A program made the position numbers and the translations under genes. From assembly GCA_026418875.1 (NCBI GenBank), contig JAOAAM010000155.1, positions 1-13,454 of the forward strand: a stretch of 13,454 bases of DNA, read 5' to 3'. Position 1 is the stretch's first letter; each line of letters opens with the position of its first letter. Below the pieces are notes generated by a model. That model had not been told where the DNA came from. It ran no database searches and worked only from the letters and a program-made list of their open reading frames with translations. Source of the DNA: Gemmataceae bacterium (GTDB taxonomy: Bacteria > Planctomycetota > Planctomycetia > Gemmatales > Gemmataceae). Of this stretch, positions 5,566-13,454 are shown piece after piece.

Positions 5566-7875
5566 GGCATGGAGGCCGACGGCTGCTTCGGGTTGGAGGC
5601 GTAGTTCCGCGACGCATGCCGACCGCACTTCCTCGGGTGTCCATGCCATAGGAACGCCTTCGCCGCGCCGCCAATACTCAAACAGATCGCCGTAGTGTGG
5701 CGAGCAGGGATTGCCTGATTGCCCGCCACAGAGGGCGAAGCGAGAGTCGGACCAGTTGCCCACATCCACGACCATGCGCAATCCGGCGACGTTGTCGGTT
5801 TCGCCGATCGGTTGCTCGGGGCGGACCGAGGCTTGGTGAATGGTGTCGGTGTCTCCGCCGATCGGCACCGGCCCGAGGCTGAAAGCGCGGCGGAAGAACG
5901 GTCGGTCCCCCAACACCATTGACTTCGGCCGAAGGCGGTGCAGTTGCCCCCACGATCGGCCGTGGCAGCTTCGCACCGCTTGTCGAAGTTCCTGCGCGAT
6001 CACCTCAGACCAAGGCGTCGGGAACCATCCGGGAGGCTGCGTCCGCAGCAACTCGATCAGCGGTTGCATGCGTTTGAGGTAAAACACGTTGATCCCGAGG
6101 TTCCACGCCGTGCGCCCGAGGAACCACGGGTGACTGCGGGGGGCCTTCACCCGAGCAACACGAACCATCATCCGAGCGGCGAAGACGGCAAAAAGGGCGG
6201 CGGCCCGCGACTCCGAGGTCATTCGGCCATCCCAAGTGCGCAACGTGTTCACCCACGGTTGCAGGTCGGGGCAAGACTCGACCGCCGACAGTACGACTTC
6301 GCGTACCTCGAACCAGGGAAGCGATCGCACATCCATCTGCAATTCCTGGCACGATGCCACGGTCCAATCTTCGCGTTCGGCCAGTCGTTCGTGGATCGCA
6401 CACCAACGAAATGGATCCATCCAGTCGTGTCCCAAAGGCGAGTTGGTTTCGTGACCGGGAGGGGCGTTGTTGGCTGTGACGAAATAGCCGCTCTCGGGAC
6501 GTTGTTCGGAGGGCATCTGCTCGAATGGAATCAGACCGTCCCACTCGAACGCCGCGTCGGCCCCCAGCTTCGGCAGCATCCCGTGCCCAGAGCGGCGTCG
6601 CGGAGCGTTTCCCACCATTTGAAATCCGATGGCGCCGTGGACGTCGGCGAAGACAAGGTTCAGCGGCAAGCACGGCCAGGCAGCGAAACAGCGGCGGAAC
6701 TCCTCAATGTTTCGAGCATGCACCGCGGTGAGGAAGCCCTCGGTGGGCAAGGGATCCAGCCAGACGGCGCGAAGCGACAAAGCCGGCCAACGGCCCGTCA
6801 ACGCCGGCGAGACGATCGGGCCGCGTCGGGTCGTCCGAACTTCCTCGATCACGTCCGGCAATCCACGGACCCGGATGATCTCCCGCCGCGACTCGCAGGG
6901 AGTCCAACCCGAGGCATCCAGCACCTTTTCGCCGGTTGGATCGAGTTGTTCCACATACCAGTCCGCGTTGTCGATCAAGGCTGCGGTGCATCCCCAGGCA
7001 ACATGTCCGTTGAAGCCCGCGGCGAAACCTGGACTTCCGGCAAAGACAGCCCCTGCCACTGACCACGACGGCGTGGATAGGTGAGCCAAATACCACTGCG
7101 AGGGTAAGGTGGGGGCCAAGTGCGGATCATTCGCCAAAATCGGCCGACCGGTCGCTGTTCGACGGGCGTCGAGGACCCAACTATTCGATGCCGTCCACAA
7201 CGGCGAAACCGCCCGCCAGGCCTCGAATTCGCTTTCCAGGCCGCGCATCACGGGGTCCAAGTCTCGCAAAGCCGACTCGCCGTCCTCTGCCAGGACTTGC
7301 GCTCGAGCCAACTCCAAGTCCCAGTTGGACGGCAGGACGAACGACTGGAGTTTGACAAAGGCCAGAACGTCCTCGGGCGTCCACGGGGTCATCCGACCAC
7401 GGAGGAGAGCCAACTCGTGGGGGACCTGGGGCAATCCCGCCGCTCGGCCTTGGTTCAAGCCTGCGACGAAAGCCGAGAGGACTGCCTGAACTTTCTCCGA
7501 CAAGACAGGCCATTGACGCTCCGCGGAATCGCGGAACCCGACCCGCCGAGACAGACGATCGACGCTAAGGCCTCGCGGACCGACTAGTTCCGCGATGGTG
7601 CCGCGAGCCACACGCAGGATCAATTCGAGTTGAAAGGCTCGGTCTTGACCTTGACAGAACCCCAGGCCAAACCACGCATCATGTTCGTTCTGCGCCTCGA
7701 TGTGTGGGATGCCCCAACGATCACGCCGGATCACGATGGGGCGATGCGGCCCATCGATGTTCAAGACTCCGTGGTGGCGTGGCAACCGTCGGCCCAGGGC
7801 GATGGCGAGCAATCGGCGGGCCGAGGCCGCAGGCCCCATGGCGTGAAGGAGTCGGCGCAGCCAGACACGCGGCAT
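5536..7875 (-). CDS. Penicillin acylase family protein (S45 Ntn-hydrolase)
   Basis: The 779-residue product matches the penicillin/cephalosporin/AHL acylase family. It has an N-terminal alpha-chain region with RDRWGIPHIEA (51-61) and GFCQGQDRAFQLE (72-84). The self-processing site lies between A229 and S230, in TASNSW followed by RTATGRPILANDPHL (239-253). The oxyanion asparagine is in TANN (N469/N470). The C-terminal signature is GGQSGNPCSPHYGD (717-730). Maturation would cleave the precursor so that S230 becomes the N-terminal nucleophile of the beta chain. Family members hydrolyse amide bonds of acylated substrates, including beta-lactams, acyl-homoserine lactones and lipopeptide precursors; the substrate here is unresolved. 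Classic members are periplasmic, but this N-terminus (MPRVWLRRLL followed by a short, Arg-interrupted hydrophobic run) is not a convincing signal peptide. ATG start at 7875; no good Shine-Dalgarno. It lies 24 nt downstream of the giant cytochrome-domain gene, so co-transcription is likely. Confidence 0.94.
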   Translation of the reverse strand: MPRVWLRRLLHAMGPAASARRLLAIALGRRLPRHHGVLNIDGPHRPIVIRRDRWGIPHIEAQNEHDAWFGLGFCQGQDRAFQLELILRVARGTIAELVGPRGLSVDRLSRRVGFRDSAERQWPVLSEKVQAVLSAFVAGLNQGRAAGLPQVPHELALLRGRMTPWTPEDVLAFVKLQSFVLPSNWDLELARAQVLAEDGESALRDLDPVMRGLESEFEAWRAVSPLWTASNSWVLDARRTATGRPILANDPHLAPTLPSQWYLAHLSTPSWSVAGAVFAGSPGFAAGFNGHVAWGCTAALIDNADWYVEQLDPTGEKVLDASGWTPCESRREIIRVRGLPDVIEEVRTTRRGPIVSPALTGRWPALSLRAVWLDPLPTEGFLTAVHARNIEEFRRCFAAWPCLPLNLVFADVHGAIGFQMVGNAPRRRSGHGMLPKLGADAAFEWDGLIPFEQMPSEQRPESGYFVTANNAPPGHETNSPLGHDWMDPFRWCAIHERLAEREDWTVASCQELQMDVRSLPWFEVREVVLSAVESCPDLQPWVNTLRTWDGRMTSESRAAALFAVFAARMMVRVARVKAPRSHPWFLGRTAWNLGINVFYLKRMQPLIELLRTQPPGWFPTPWSEVIAQELRQAVRSCHGRSWGQLHRLRPKSMVLGDRPFFRRAFSLGPVPIGGDTDTIHQASVRPEQPIGETDNVAGLRMVVDVGNWSDSRFALCGGQSGNPCSPHYGDLFEYWRRGEGVPMAWTPEEVRSACVAELRLQPEAAVGLHASIPTEPTQS

Positions 7876-7899
7876 TGAGGCGAGGCCCCCAAGGATGAT

Positions 7900-10800
7900 T
7901 CAGGGACCATTCACAATCTCGAAGCGACCCACGGCACCGACGGGCTGGCTCAGTTCGACCCGAATCTTGGCCTGTGGATCGTCGGCGGTCCGCACACGCA
8001 AGATCACGCTATGCCGACCGCCCTCCACGCGGACCAAACCGTCCCATTGGTCGGGCATCTTTTGCCCGTCAACCCAAATTGCCTGCCGCGGTCCGCTGAT
8101 ATTGATGCGGACCGAACCCGGTACATCCATCTCGAACTCGCCACGGAGGTACACCACATTCCCCTTGTCCGGCTGGTGCAACTCCGACAACGGCAGGTGA
8201 CCACTGACCATGCCATAGGTCGTTTCCCACGAAGAAACGGGCAGCGACTGGATCTTCCGGATTTCCGCATTGTCTGACAGGCCCACGCTCTCCAGGTCGG
8301 AAGCGGTCGGCCGCCATACTTGCCAGCGTTGGATCGTGGCCGCGGTGGGGACAGCGTATGGCCCGGGTCGGCCCAATTCGCTCAGGAAACGACACAGATC
8401 GAGGAGTTCTTGCCGGGTGAGGAACTTGGTCAACCCCTCGGGCATCAGCGACTTACCCTCCCGCTCTTCGTCGATATCCGCCACCGGAATGTCGATCCGC
8501 TTGCCCGTGGCATCCCGCAAGACTACTCGCTGCTGATCACGAGATACGAGGATGCCGGTGAAGACCTGTCCCTCGGCGGTAGTGATGGTTCGGGTGGCGT
8601 ATTGCTCTTTCACCGCGGCGTTGGGATCCAGGACCGATGTGACGACGTAATCGACGGGCGATGATCCGCCCAAGGCCGTCAACTCGGGGCCGACATTGCC
8701 TCCCGCCTTGTTCACGGCATGGCACTTGAAGCAGCCCAAGTCCGCGCGTCGGAAGATGGCCTCGCCCCGGGCTGGGTCCCCCTTACTCATGACTTCGTTC
8801 ACCAGTTCCCTGACTTCGTCGGAGGTCGGCGGCTTCGACTCAATCGACAATCCGGCTGCCTTGGTCAGCACGTCGATCAACGGAGCGTCCGACCGTCCCG
8901 CCGCGTAGAGCGAACGCAATGCCAATTTCGCCTGGTCCTGAGGCGGCGGACTCTTTTCGATGGCACCCGCCAATTGGTCCAGGCCGCCTTTGCGAGTGAG
9001 GAAGGGATCGAACAGCAGAGTCAGGTCATCGGTCGGTCTTGCCTGAGCCAGGGCCTTGGCGGCCAACCCTGCCGCAGTGGCCGGCTGGCTTCGGGCCAAC
9101 GAGGCAATCGCCTGGAACCGGACGTTCGACGGCCGCGCCGTCTGACCTAGTGATTCCAGCAGAGTGCGTGTCTCGGCATCACCGAAATAACCCAACGCTT
9201 GGGCACTTGCCCGTCGCACGAGGTCCGGCTCGGATTCATCGGCGGCCAGACGGCGAATTTCGGCGACCACCTGCGTCATCTCCCACAGTCCAGCCAAGCG
9301 TGCAGCCGTTGCCCGGATCCATGTGTCGCGGTGCGCCAACAGCGAGGTTAGATCGACCGTTCCGGCTGGACGGACCTTTCGAGTCTGGGCAGCATCGGCC
9401 AACTGCTCTAACGTCCGGCGGCGAAGCTCGACAGGAGCATCTTCGCGGATGGCGACAGCATCCCAAACCGCGCGAAGATCCTCGGCGTCGCCCTGACGGC
9501 AGATGGCCTCGACGTAGGCGGCGCGACGCTCGACCGGCACGTTGCCACTCGTTAACAGTTTGACCATCGCGCGGGCGATACTGCCCTGGGTTCGGACCTT
9601 GGTCTGCAATTCGATGGCCCGTAAGGTCTCACGGAAGACGTGGCTGACGAACGGGTCGTCGGGGTGCGTGAGTACCTCGATCAAGACAGGCAACACATCG
9701 GCCGCCGGGAAGTAGCTTGCAGCCCGCACCGCCTCAAGTCGAACCCGGGGGTGTTGGTCGTTCACAGCCGATCGCAGCAGCCCGAGCGCCTGGGGAACCC
9801 GATCACGCCACTCGCAAAGCACCCGAACCGCAGCCGAACGAGCACGAAAGTCGGGCGAGTTCAGGACTTCCCTCAGCAACTCGACGTTGACCACATTGTG
9901 CGACTGATGCAGCCAAAGCACCTCCAACCGGAAATGTTCAAATTCCTCGTTCCCACCGTCCTTGGACGGCGACGCCTGCTCCAGTTTTTTCCGAGCCGCT
10001 GAGAGCGTCGGCTCCGTGGGTCGGCTGGCCAACTCGATCCGAGTGCGGTAACGAACACGGTCTTCCGGATGCTTAAGCAACTCGATCAGGCGGTCGATCG
10101 GCTCGCCAGCAATCCGTGGCGATTCGGAAAGCGGGCGGTTATCGTACGTCACCCGGTAAATTCGACCGTGCTCCCGATCGCGGCTTGGGTCACGAAGGTT
10201 GTGTTGCATGTGGCCGATGATCGGATTGTGCCAATCGAGAAAGTACAGCGCTCCGTCCGGGCCTGTCTTGCAGTCGACCGGGCGGAAGTTCGGATCGCTG
10301 CTGTACAGTATCGGCTCCAATTCCTGCCCGGCGAAGCTTGCTCCCTGATCGGTGATCTTGTAACGGAGCAGTCCTTGGAAACCAATGCAATTCGTGACGA
10401 TCAGATTTCCCTCGAATTCCGGCGGAAAGTGTCGGCTGGAGAGGATCTCCATGCCGCCCGAAGGTCGTGTCCGCTGTTGGTAGACCTGCGGCGGACGAGC
10501 GTGTTTTTCGGGGAATGGCAAGTAACCGCTGAACAACGGGGCGTGGTACGGTTGTGCCCCGGTGCCGTCGATCACGATATCTTGGCCCCACCGGTCGAAG
10601 ACGTGACCGTGTGGGTTGGCGAACCCGAACGTCACATAGACGTCGAACTTGTGCGTCCTCGGCTCGTAGCGAAACACGGCCCCGTTGGCGACACGAACCG
10701 GTGGTCCGTAGGGCGTCTCGACCTGAGTGTGGTGGAATGTGCCCTCTTGGAAATACAAGGCTCCGCCTGGATCGAACACAAAACTGTTCGCGGTGTGGTG

Positions 10801-12213
10801 AGTGTCGGCTGAGTCCAAACAATGGAGGACCCGCTCTCGAAGGTCCGCCTTGTCATCGCCGTTGGTGTCCTTCAGGAAAAGCAGATCCGGTGCTTGAGCG
10901 ACCAACACTCCACCGTTGTAAAACTCGAAACCCGTGGGGCAGTGCAAGTTGTCGGCAAACACCGTCATCTTGTCCGCTTTCCCATCGCCGTTGGTATCCT
11001 CGAGGATGAGGAGTTTGTCGTTCATCGGCTCCTTCGGCTTCCAATGGGGGTAGGTTGGCCAAACCGCCACCCACAGCCGACCCCGGGTATCGAATGCCAT
11101 CTGCACGGGGTTGACCAACTCAGGCCACTGCTCTTCGGATGCGAAGAGATTCACCTTGAGCCCCGAACCAACGGTCATCCGCGAGATCGCCTCCTCGCCG
11201 GAGAGGAACGCATGCTTACCATCCGGCAGGGAGCCGGGCTTGTTCGTGATCACAGGGATGAAGGGCGGAGTGTTGGAATCGTCCGGCTCAACCCGGCGGC
11301 CTTGGGCCGCGGCCCACACCACCACGTCCCTGTTGGCCGTCATCACGTCCAACACCTCCAGCTCGCGCTGCATCACCTCGCGGTTGGTTTGCCCATTGAC
11401 GAATTGCAGGTCCGCACGCCCCCCATAGATCGAGTAGCGATCCACCGTCCGGTAACGGTTGAACCAGTAGAAGTTTTTCTCGTTGACGGCTTGCCGCAAG
11501 TTATCGAGCTGGTTCGCCGGAAAATTCGGCCCCTCGGCGAAGAGATCGCGATAGATGATCTCCGCCACGGCCCGGTCACCCCGCTCGTTCAGGTGGATGC
11601 CGTTGATGGTCAGACGCTCCCCCGAGCGTTCAAACAATTCTCGGGTCGGCCGAAACAAGTCGACGAAACGGACCCCGCGATCGGACGCCACTTCCCGCAT
11701 CGCCTGGGTGTACATCTCTAATCGCCGGTTCGCCTCGACGCCGTCCGGCAGGTGGGGCGAGCGGTGGTTCTCGAAGGCGATCGGCGAAAAAAGAATCAAC
11801 TTCGGAGGCTTTTGACCGTTGTACTTTTGGGAGAGCGTATGCCGAATCCAATCGTCCAAGCGTTGGCGAAAAGTGGGCAACCCTTGCTCGCCAGCCCAAG
11901 ACTCGTTGTAACCGAAGAACGCGAAGATCACGTCGGCCCGACAACGAGTCAGCCACTGGTCGGGAGTGCCGAAGTCGGCCGACCGGAGCCGAAGGTGCAA
12001 TTCATCGCCCGAGTAGCCCAAATTACGAAAGACTAATTCCCGGTCGGCAAAACGGGCGTGGATCAGGGGTTCCAACCAGCCGCTGTGCTGCATTCGATCG
12101 GCCAAGGTGTTGCCAATCAGGCAGATATGCTCACCGCGATCGAAAGTGAGCGGCCCAGCGAATGCGTTAGCGATGGACAGCCACAATAAACAGGGCAGGG
12201 AAAAACGAATCAT
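7900..12213 (-). CDS. PVC-type multidomain protein: SGNH-like + beta-propeller + HEAT + CxxCH heme domain
   Basis: The 1437-residue secreted protein is of the type annotated as PVC-type membrane-bound dehydrogenase/heme-binding CxxCH protein (TIGR02604 and TIGR02603 families). Order: signal peptide 1-19 (hydrophobic, ending NAFA before GPL); SGNH-hydrolase-like domain about 22-225; propeller about 340-690 with two EF-hand-like loops (DTNGDGKAD 406-414, DTNGDDKAD 449-457) and paired histidines; HEAT-like helical repeats about 705-1105; c-type heme motif CFKCH at 1161-1165, with M1257 (LMPEGL) a candidate axial ligand; and a C-terminal beta-rich domain of about 140 residues. In the SGNH part the usual GDS is GNT (34-36), while the glycine, asparagine (N103) and histidine (H207) blocks remain. 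Proposed role, by inference: periplasmic or surface redox and carbohydrate-related degradation. I chose the ATG at 12213 because it begins the signal peptide; a TTG at 12234 would add seven residues. The acylase gene follows after 24 nt. Confidence 0.93.
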   Translation of the reverse strand: MIRFSLPCLLWLSIANAFAGPLTFDRGEHICLIGNTLADRMQHSGWLEPLIHARFADRELVFRNLGYSGDELHLRLRSADFGTPDQWLTRCRADVIFAFFGYNESWAGEQGLPTFRQRLDDWIRHTLSQKYNGQKPPKLILFSPIAFENHRSPHLPDGVEANRRLEMYTQAMREVASDRGVRFVDLFRPTRELFERSGERLTINGIHLNERGDRAVAEIIYRDLFAEGPNFPANQLDNLRQAVNEKNFYWFNRYRTVDRYSIYGGRADLQFVNGQTNREVMQRELEVLDVMTANRDVVVWAAAQGRRVEPDDSNTPPFIPVITNKPGSLPDGKHAFLSGEEAISRMTVGSGLKVNLFASEEQWPELVNPVQMAFDTRGRLWVAVWPTYPHWKPKEPMNDKLLILEDTNGDGKADKMTVFADNLHCPTGFEFYNGGVLVAQAPDLLFLKDTNGDDKADLRERVLHCLDSADTHHTANSFVFDPGGALYFQEGTFHHTQVETPYGPPVRVANGAVFRYEPRTHKFDVYVTFGFANPHGHVFDRWGQDIVIDGTGAQPYHAPLFSGYLPFPEKHARPPQVYQQRTRPSGGMEILSSRHFPPEFEGNLIVTNCIGFQGLLRYKITDQGASFAGQELEPILYSSDPNFRPVDCKTGPDGALYFLDWHNPIIGHMQHNLRDPSRDREHGRIYRVTYDNRPLSESPRIAGEPIDRLIELLKHPEDRVRYRTRIELASRPTEPTLSAARKKLEQASPSKDGGNEEFEHFRLEVLWLHQSHNVVNVELLREVLNSPDFRARSAAVRVLCEWRDRVPQALGLLRSAVNDQHPRVRLEAVRAASYFPAADVLPVLIEVLTHPDDPFVSHVFRETLRAIELQTKVRTQGSIARAMVKLLTSGNVPVERRAAYVEAICRQGDAEDLRAVWDAVAIREDAPVELRRRTLEQLADAAQTRKVRPAGTVDLTSLLAHRDTWIRATAARLAGLWEMTQVVAEIRRLAADESEPDLVRRASAQALGYFGDAETRTLLESLGQTARPSNVRFQAIASLARSQPATAAGLAAKALAQARPTDDLTLLFDPFLTRKGGLDQLAGAIEKSPPPQDQAKLALRSLYAAGRSDAPLIDVLTKAAGLSIESKPPTSDEVRELVNEVMSKGDPARGEAIFRRADLGCFKCHAVNKAGGNVGPELTALGGSSPVDYVVTSVLDPNAAVKEQYATRTITTAEGQVFTGILVSRDQQRVVLRDATGKRIDIPVADIDEEREGKSLMPEGLTKFLTRQELLDLCRFLSELGRPGPYAVPTAATIQRWQVWRPTASDLESVGLSDNAEIRKIQSLPVSSWETTYGMVSGHLPLSELHQPDKGNVVYLRGEFEMDVPGSVRINISGPRQAIWVDGQKMPDQWDGLVRVEGGRHSVILRVRTADDPQAKIRVELSQPVGAVGRFEIVNGP

Positions 12214-12265
12214 GGCTCGACTCGAGATGCCCAAGTGGCGGTTCGGTGGGTCTCAGGGGCCTTAG

Positions 12266-12271
12266 TTTATA
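12266..12271 (-). promoter_or_regulatory. Candidate -10 element for the cytochrome-domain gene
   Basis: On the minus strand this reads TATAAA, about 52 nt upstream of the ATG at 12213. The upstream -35 position (around gactgt at 18-bp spacing) matches the consensus poorly. Weak, pattern-only evidence. Confidence 0.3.
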
Positions 12272-12380
12272 TTGCCGCCGCTAACGTGTACAGTCCGGGG
12301 AACCAGCCAAGTCCCCCGTCGATTGGCGGGAACTTGAATAATTTTCTCTCCGTCCAATCGTTCGTCGGCAGTTCAAGGGG

Positions 12381-12386
12381 TATAAT
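12381..12386 (+). promoter_or_regulatory. Candidate -10 element (TATAAT) for the sigma factor gene
   Basis: This is a perfect TATAAT in a GC-rich background, correctly oriented toward the sigma gene. The predicted transcription start would be near 12393, leaving an untranslated leader of about 150 nt. No good TTGACA-like -35 is seen at 16-18 bp (the region reads atcgttcg), and there is no TG extended -10. Confidence 0.45.
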
Positions 12387-12541
12387 TTGAACGACGATTC
12401 GATCTTGTCGAGGTCCGATGCCGACGCGGATCCACCCGCTAAGTCGAGAACAAACCTTGGCGACGCCCAGAACAGCGCCGGCCTCGCTCCTCCAACCGCA
12501 GCCACTGACGGGCACCTTCTTCAGGCTTTGAAACGGTCGAT

Positions 12542-13454
12542 ATGAAACGAAACCCAAAGAATCATAGCCGCTCTCGACCTTCCGGGCCTTCAAAGAAGCC
12601 AGCGGTGAAGCCTCTCAACGATGACGTTTTTGAACAGGACGACACGACGGACAGTCAACCGCTCAGCGACGAACTCGAACTGGAGCTCGAGGACGAGAAA
12701 GACACCGAAGCCGAGGATAGCCTCGGTGCCGACGATGCCTTGGGGACCTATTTGCGGGAGATGGGAGCAATTCCCCTGCTCAGCCGTGATGAGGAACTTC
12801 GTCTTGCTCAGCGACTGGAATGGACCCGGGACCGCTACCGCCATGCCGCCTTGCTCTGCCCCGGCATCTTGCAGCGATTGCTGAATACTTTCGCCGAGAT
12901 CCAACGCGGGCAGTTTCACCTCGACCCTACGATCGAAGTCGTCGGCAGTCTGGGGCTGACGCGCGAGAGCATCCTGAAGCGGATGCCAACCCACGTTCGG
13001 ACCCTTTCTTCGCTGTTGCGGCAGCATGAAGCCGCCTTCCGAGATTACCTCACTGCCAAGTCCGCGCGAGCTCGGCGGGAATTACGGCACCGACGCTATC
13101 GACTGTTGCTGAAAGCGTCGCGATTGGCCCTCGAATTGTCGCCGCGAACCGAACTGATCGAGCGCTGGCATGCCGAGTTGACCACTGCTGCTGAACAAAT
13201 GAACACGCTGGCCCGGCACTTGGAGGCTTCCGGCCTGAAAGGCGTACGCGGTCGGCTGAGTCGGCCTCTGCGCGACACCATGATCAAAATGCAGGCGACT
13301 CCAGCGGAGGTCAAACTGCTGCTCACCGTCCTCCAGGCACGCCGACGTCCCTATCAGAAGGCGCGACGCGAACTCGCCGAGGCCAACCTGCGGCTGGTCG
13401 TCTCGATCGCGAAGCGTTACCGGGGACGTGGTCTGCCCTTCGCCGACCTTATCC
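12542..13454 (+). CDS. RNA polymerase sigma-70 family factor, N-terminal part (runs off window)
   Basis: The reading frame is open from the ATG at 12542 to the window end (304 codons, no stop), so this is a 5' fragment. Residues 1-30 are basic to neutral and 31-60 very acidic (LELELEDEKDTEAED). Region 1.2 follows at about 64-95 (DDALGTYLREMGAIPLLSR, then DEELRLAQRLE). A poorly conserved helical, Arg-rich stretch (about 96-272) comes next, in the place of the non-conserved region of primary sigma factors. Region 2.1 begins at about 273 (ARRELAEANLRLVVSIAKRY, then RGRGLPFADLI), the core-RNA-polymerase-binding helix. Promoter-recognition regions 2.4 and 4 lie beyond the window. The presence of region 1.2 and a long non-conserved region indicates a primary or primary-like group 1/2 factor, not an ECF type. 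No typical region 1.1 is seen. An in-frame TGA at 12506 with no start codon after it supports this ATG; its Shine-Dalgarno is weak. Confidence 0.92.
   Translation, partial: MKRNPKNHSRSRPSGPSKKPAVKPLNDDVFEQDDTTDSQPLSDELELELEDEKDTEAEDSLGADDALGTYLREMGAIPLLSRDEELRLAQRLEWTRDRYRHAALLCPGILQRLLNTFAEIQRGQFHLDPTIEVVGSLGLTRESILKRMPTHVRTLSSLLRQHEAAFRDYLTAKSARARRELRHRRYRLLLKASRLALELSPRTELIERWHAELTTAAEQMNTLARHLEASGLKGVRGRLSRPLRDTMIKMQATPAEVKLLLTVLQARRRPYQKARRELAEANLRLVVSIAKRYRGRGLPFADLI

Larger units (their letters stand above)
12214..12541. other. Divergent intergenic region
   Basis: This 328-bp gap separates the minus-strand cytochrome-domain gene from the plus-strand sigma factor gene and must hold the promoters of both. 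It is locally more AT-rich than the coding sequence (for example cttgaataattttctct near 12333-12349). I see a perfect TATAAT on the plus strand and a TATAAA on the minus strand, annotated separately. No coding sequence, tRNA or convincing terminator is visible. The plus-strand leader to the sigma gene would be about 150 nt, long enough to hold regulatory RNA structure, but I could not recognise a known riboswitch. Confidence 0.7.

Noticed and set aside
5938..7062. 374-residue plus-strand frame opposite the acylase
   Set aside because: Arg/Gly/His-rich with no motif; the minus-strand acylase shows full family signatures throughout this span.
10069..11721. Two long plus-strand frames (247 and 299 residues) opposite the propeller region
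   Set aside because: Both are antisense to a coherent multidomain protein; Val/Arg/Leu-rich composition without domains indicates shadow frames.
12214..12234. TTG start at 12234 for the giant protein (adds MGISSRA)
   Set aside because: The ATG at 12213 directly begins a normal signal peptide; the extra seven residues add nothing recognisable and TTG lacks a clear Shine-Dalgarno.
12315..12330. Possible terminator hairpin (cccg...cggg) in the divergent gap
   Set aside because: The stem is only about 4 bp with an 8-nt loop and no following T-run in the useful direction; a terminator would also make little sense between divergent genes.
1..13454. CRISPR arrays, tRNA/rRNA genes, insertion sequences, phage or toxin-antitoxin genes
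   Set aside because: No regularly spaced repeats, cloverleaf-like segments, transposase motifs or terminal inverted repeats were seen; nearly all sequence is accounted for by seven ordinary genes.

Overview
The window is a contig-end fragment of a GC-rich bacterial genome, most likely from the phylum Planctomycetota. The strongest evidence is the 1437-residue protein on the minus strand. It combines an SGNH-like domain, a PVC-type 'membrane-bound dehydrogenase' beta-propeller, HEAT-like helices and a CxxCH heme-binding domain, and that combination is a hallmark of Planctomycetes and relatives. The large TPR/coiled-coil membrane protein and the partial sigma-70 factor fit this assignment. Genus or family cannot be decided from the sequence alone. 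The first 19 bases are a sequencing-library (Tn5/Nextera mosaic end) adapter and not genomic DNA.

Layout from left to right: (1) adapter, 1-19. (2) Plus strand, 93-2486: a membrane-anchored TPR/coiled-coil protein of unknown function. (3) Plus strand, 2518-5565: a compact three-gene run of an enolase-superfamily enzyme (dipeptide epimerase/muconate cycloisomerase/OSBS type), an alpha/beta hydrolase with a TTG start overlapping the previous gene by 8 nt, and an ABC-2 type permease joined by an ATGA overlap. (4) Minus strand, 12213-5536: the giant SGNH/propeller/HEAT/cytochrome-c protein followed 24 nt later by a penicillin-acylase-family Ntn-hydrolase, whose 3' end overlaps the permease tail-to-tail by 30 bp. 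(5) A 328-bp divergent intergenic region with candidate promoters on both strands. (6) Plus strand, 12542 to window end: the N-terminal 304 residues of a sigma-70 factor with region 1.2, a long non-conserved region and the start of region 2.

How the genes may work together: the three plus-strand genes 2518-5565 are almost certainly co-transcribed and translationally coupled. They may form a small catabolic or export unit (epimerase or cycloisomerase, serine hydrolase, permease), but no ATPase partner is in the window and no substrate can be assigned. The minus-strand pair is probably co-transcribed too, but a secreted cytochrome-like protein and an apparently leaderless acylase have no obvious shared pathway. 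No tRNA, rRNA, CRISPR array, IS element or phage gene was seen. The most notable observations are the SGNH domain whose usual catalytic serine is replaced, the four-module secreted fusion itself, and a possible leaderless promoter in front of the enolase-superfamily gene. I did not find convincing evidence for a wholly new system.
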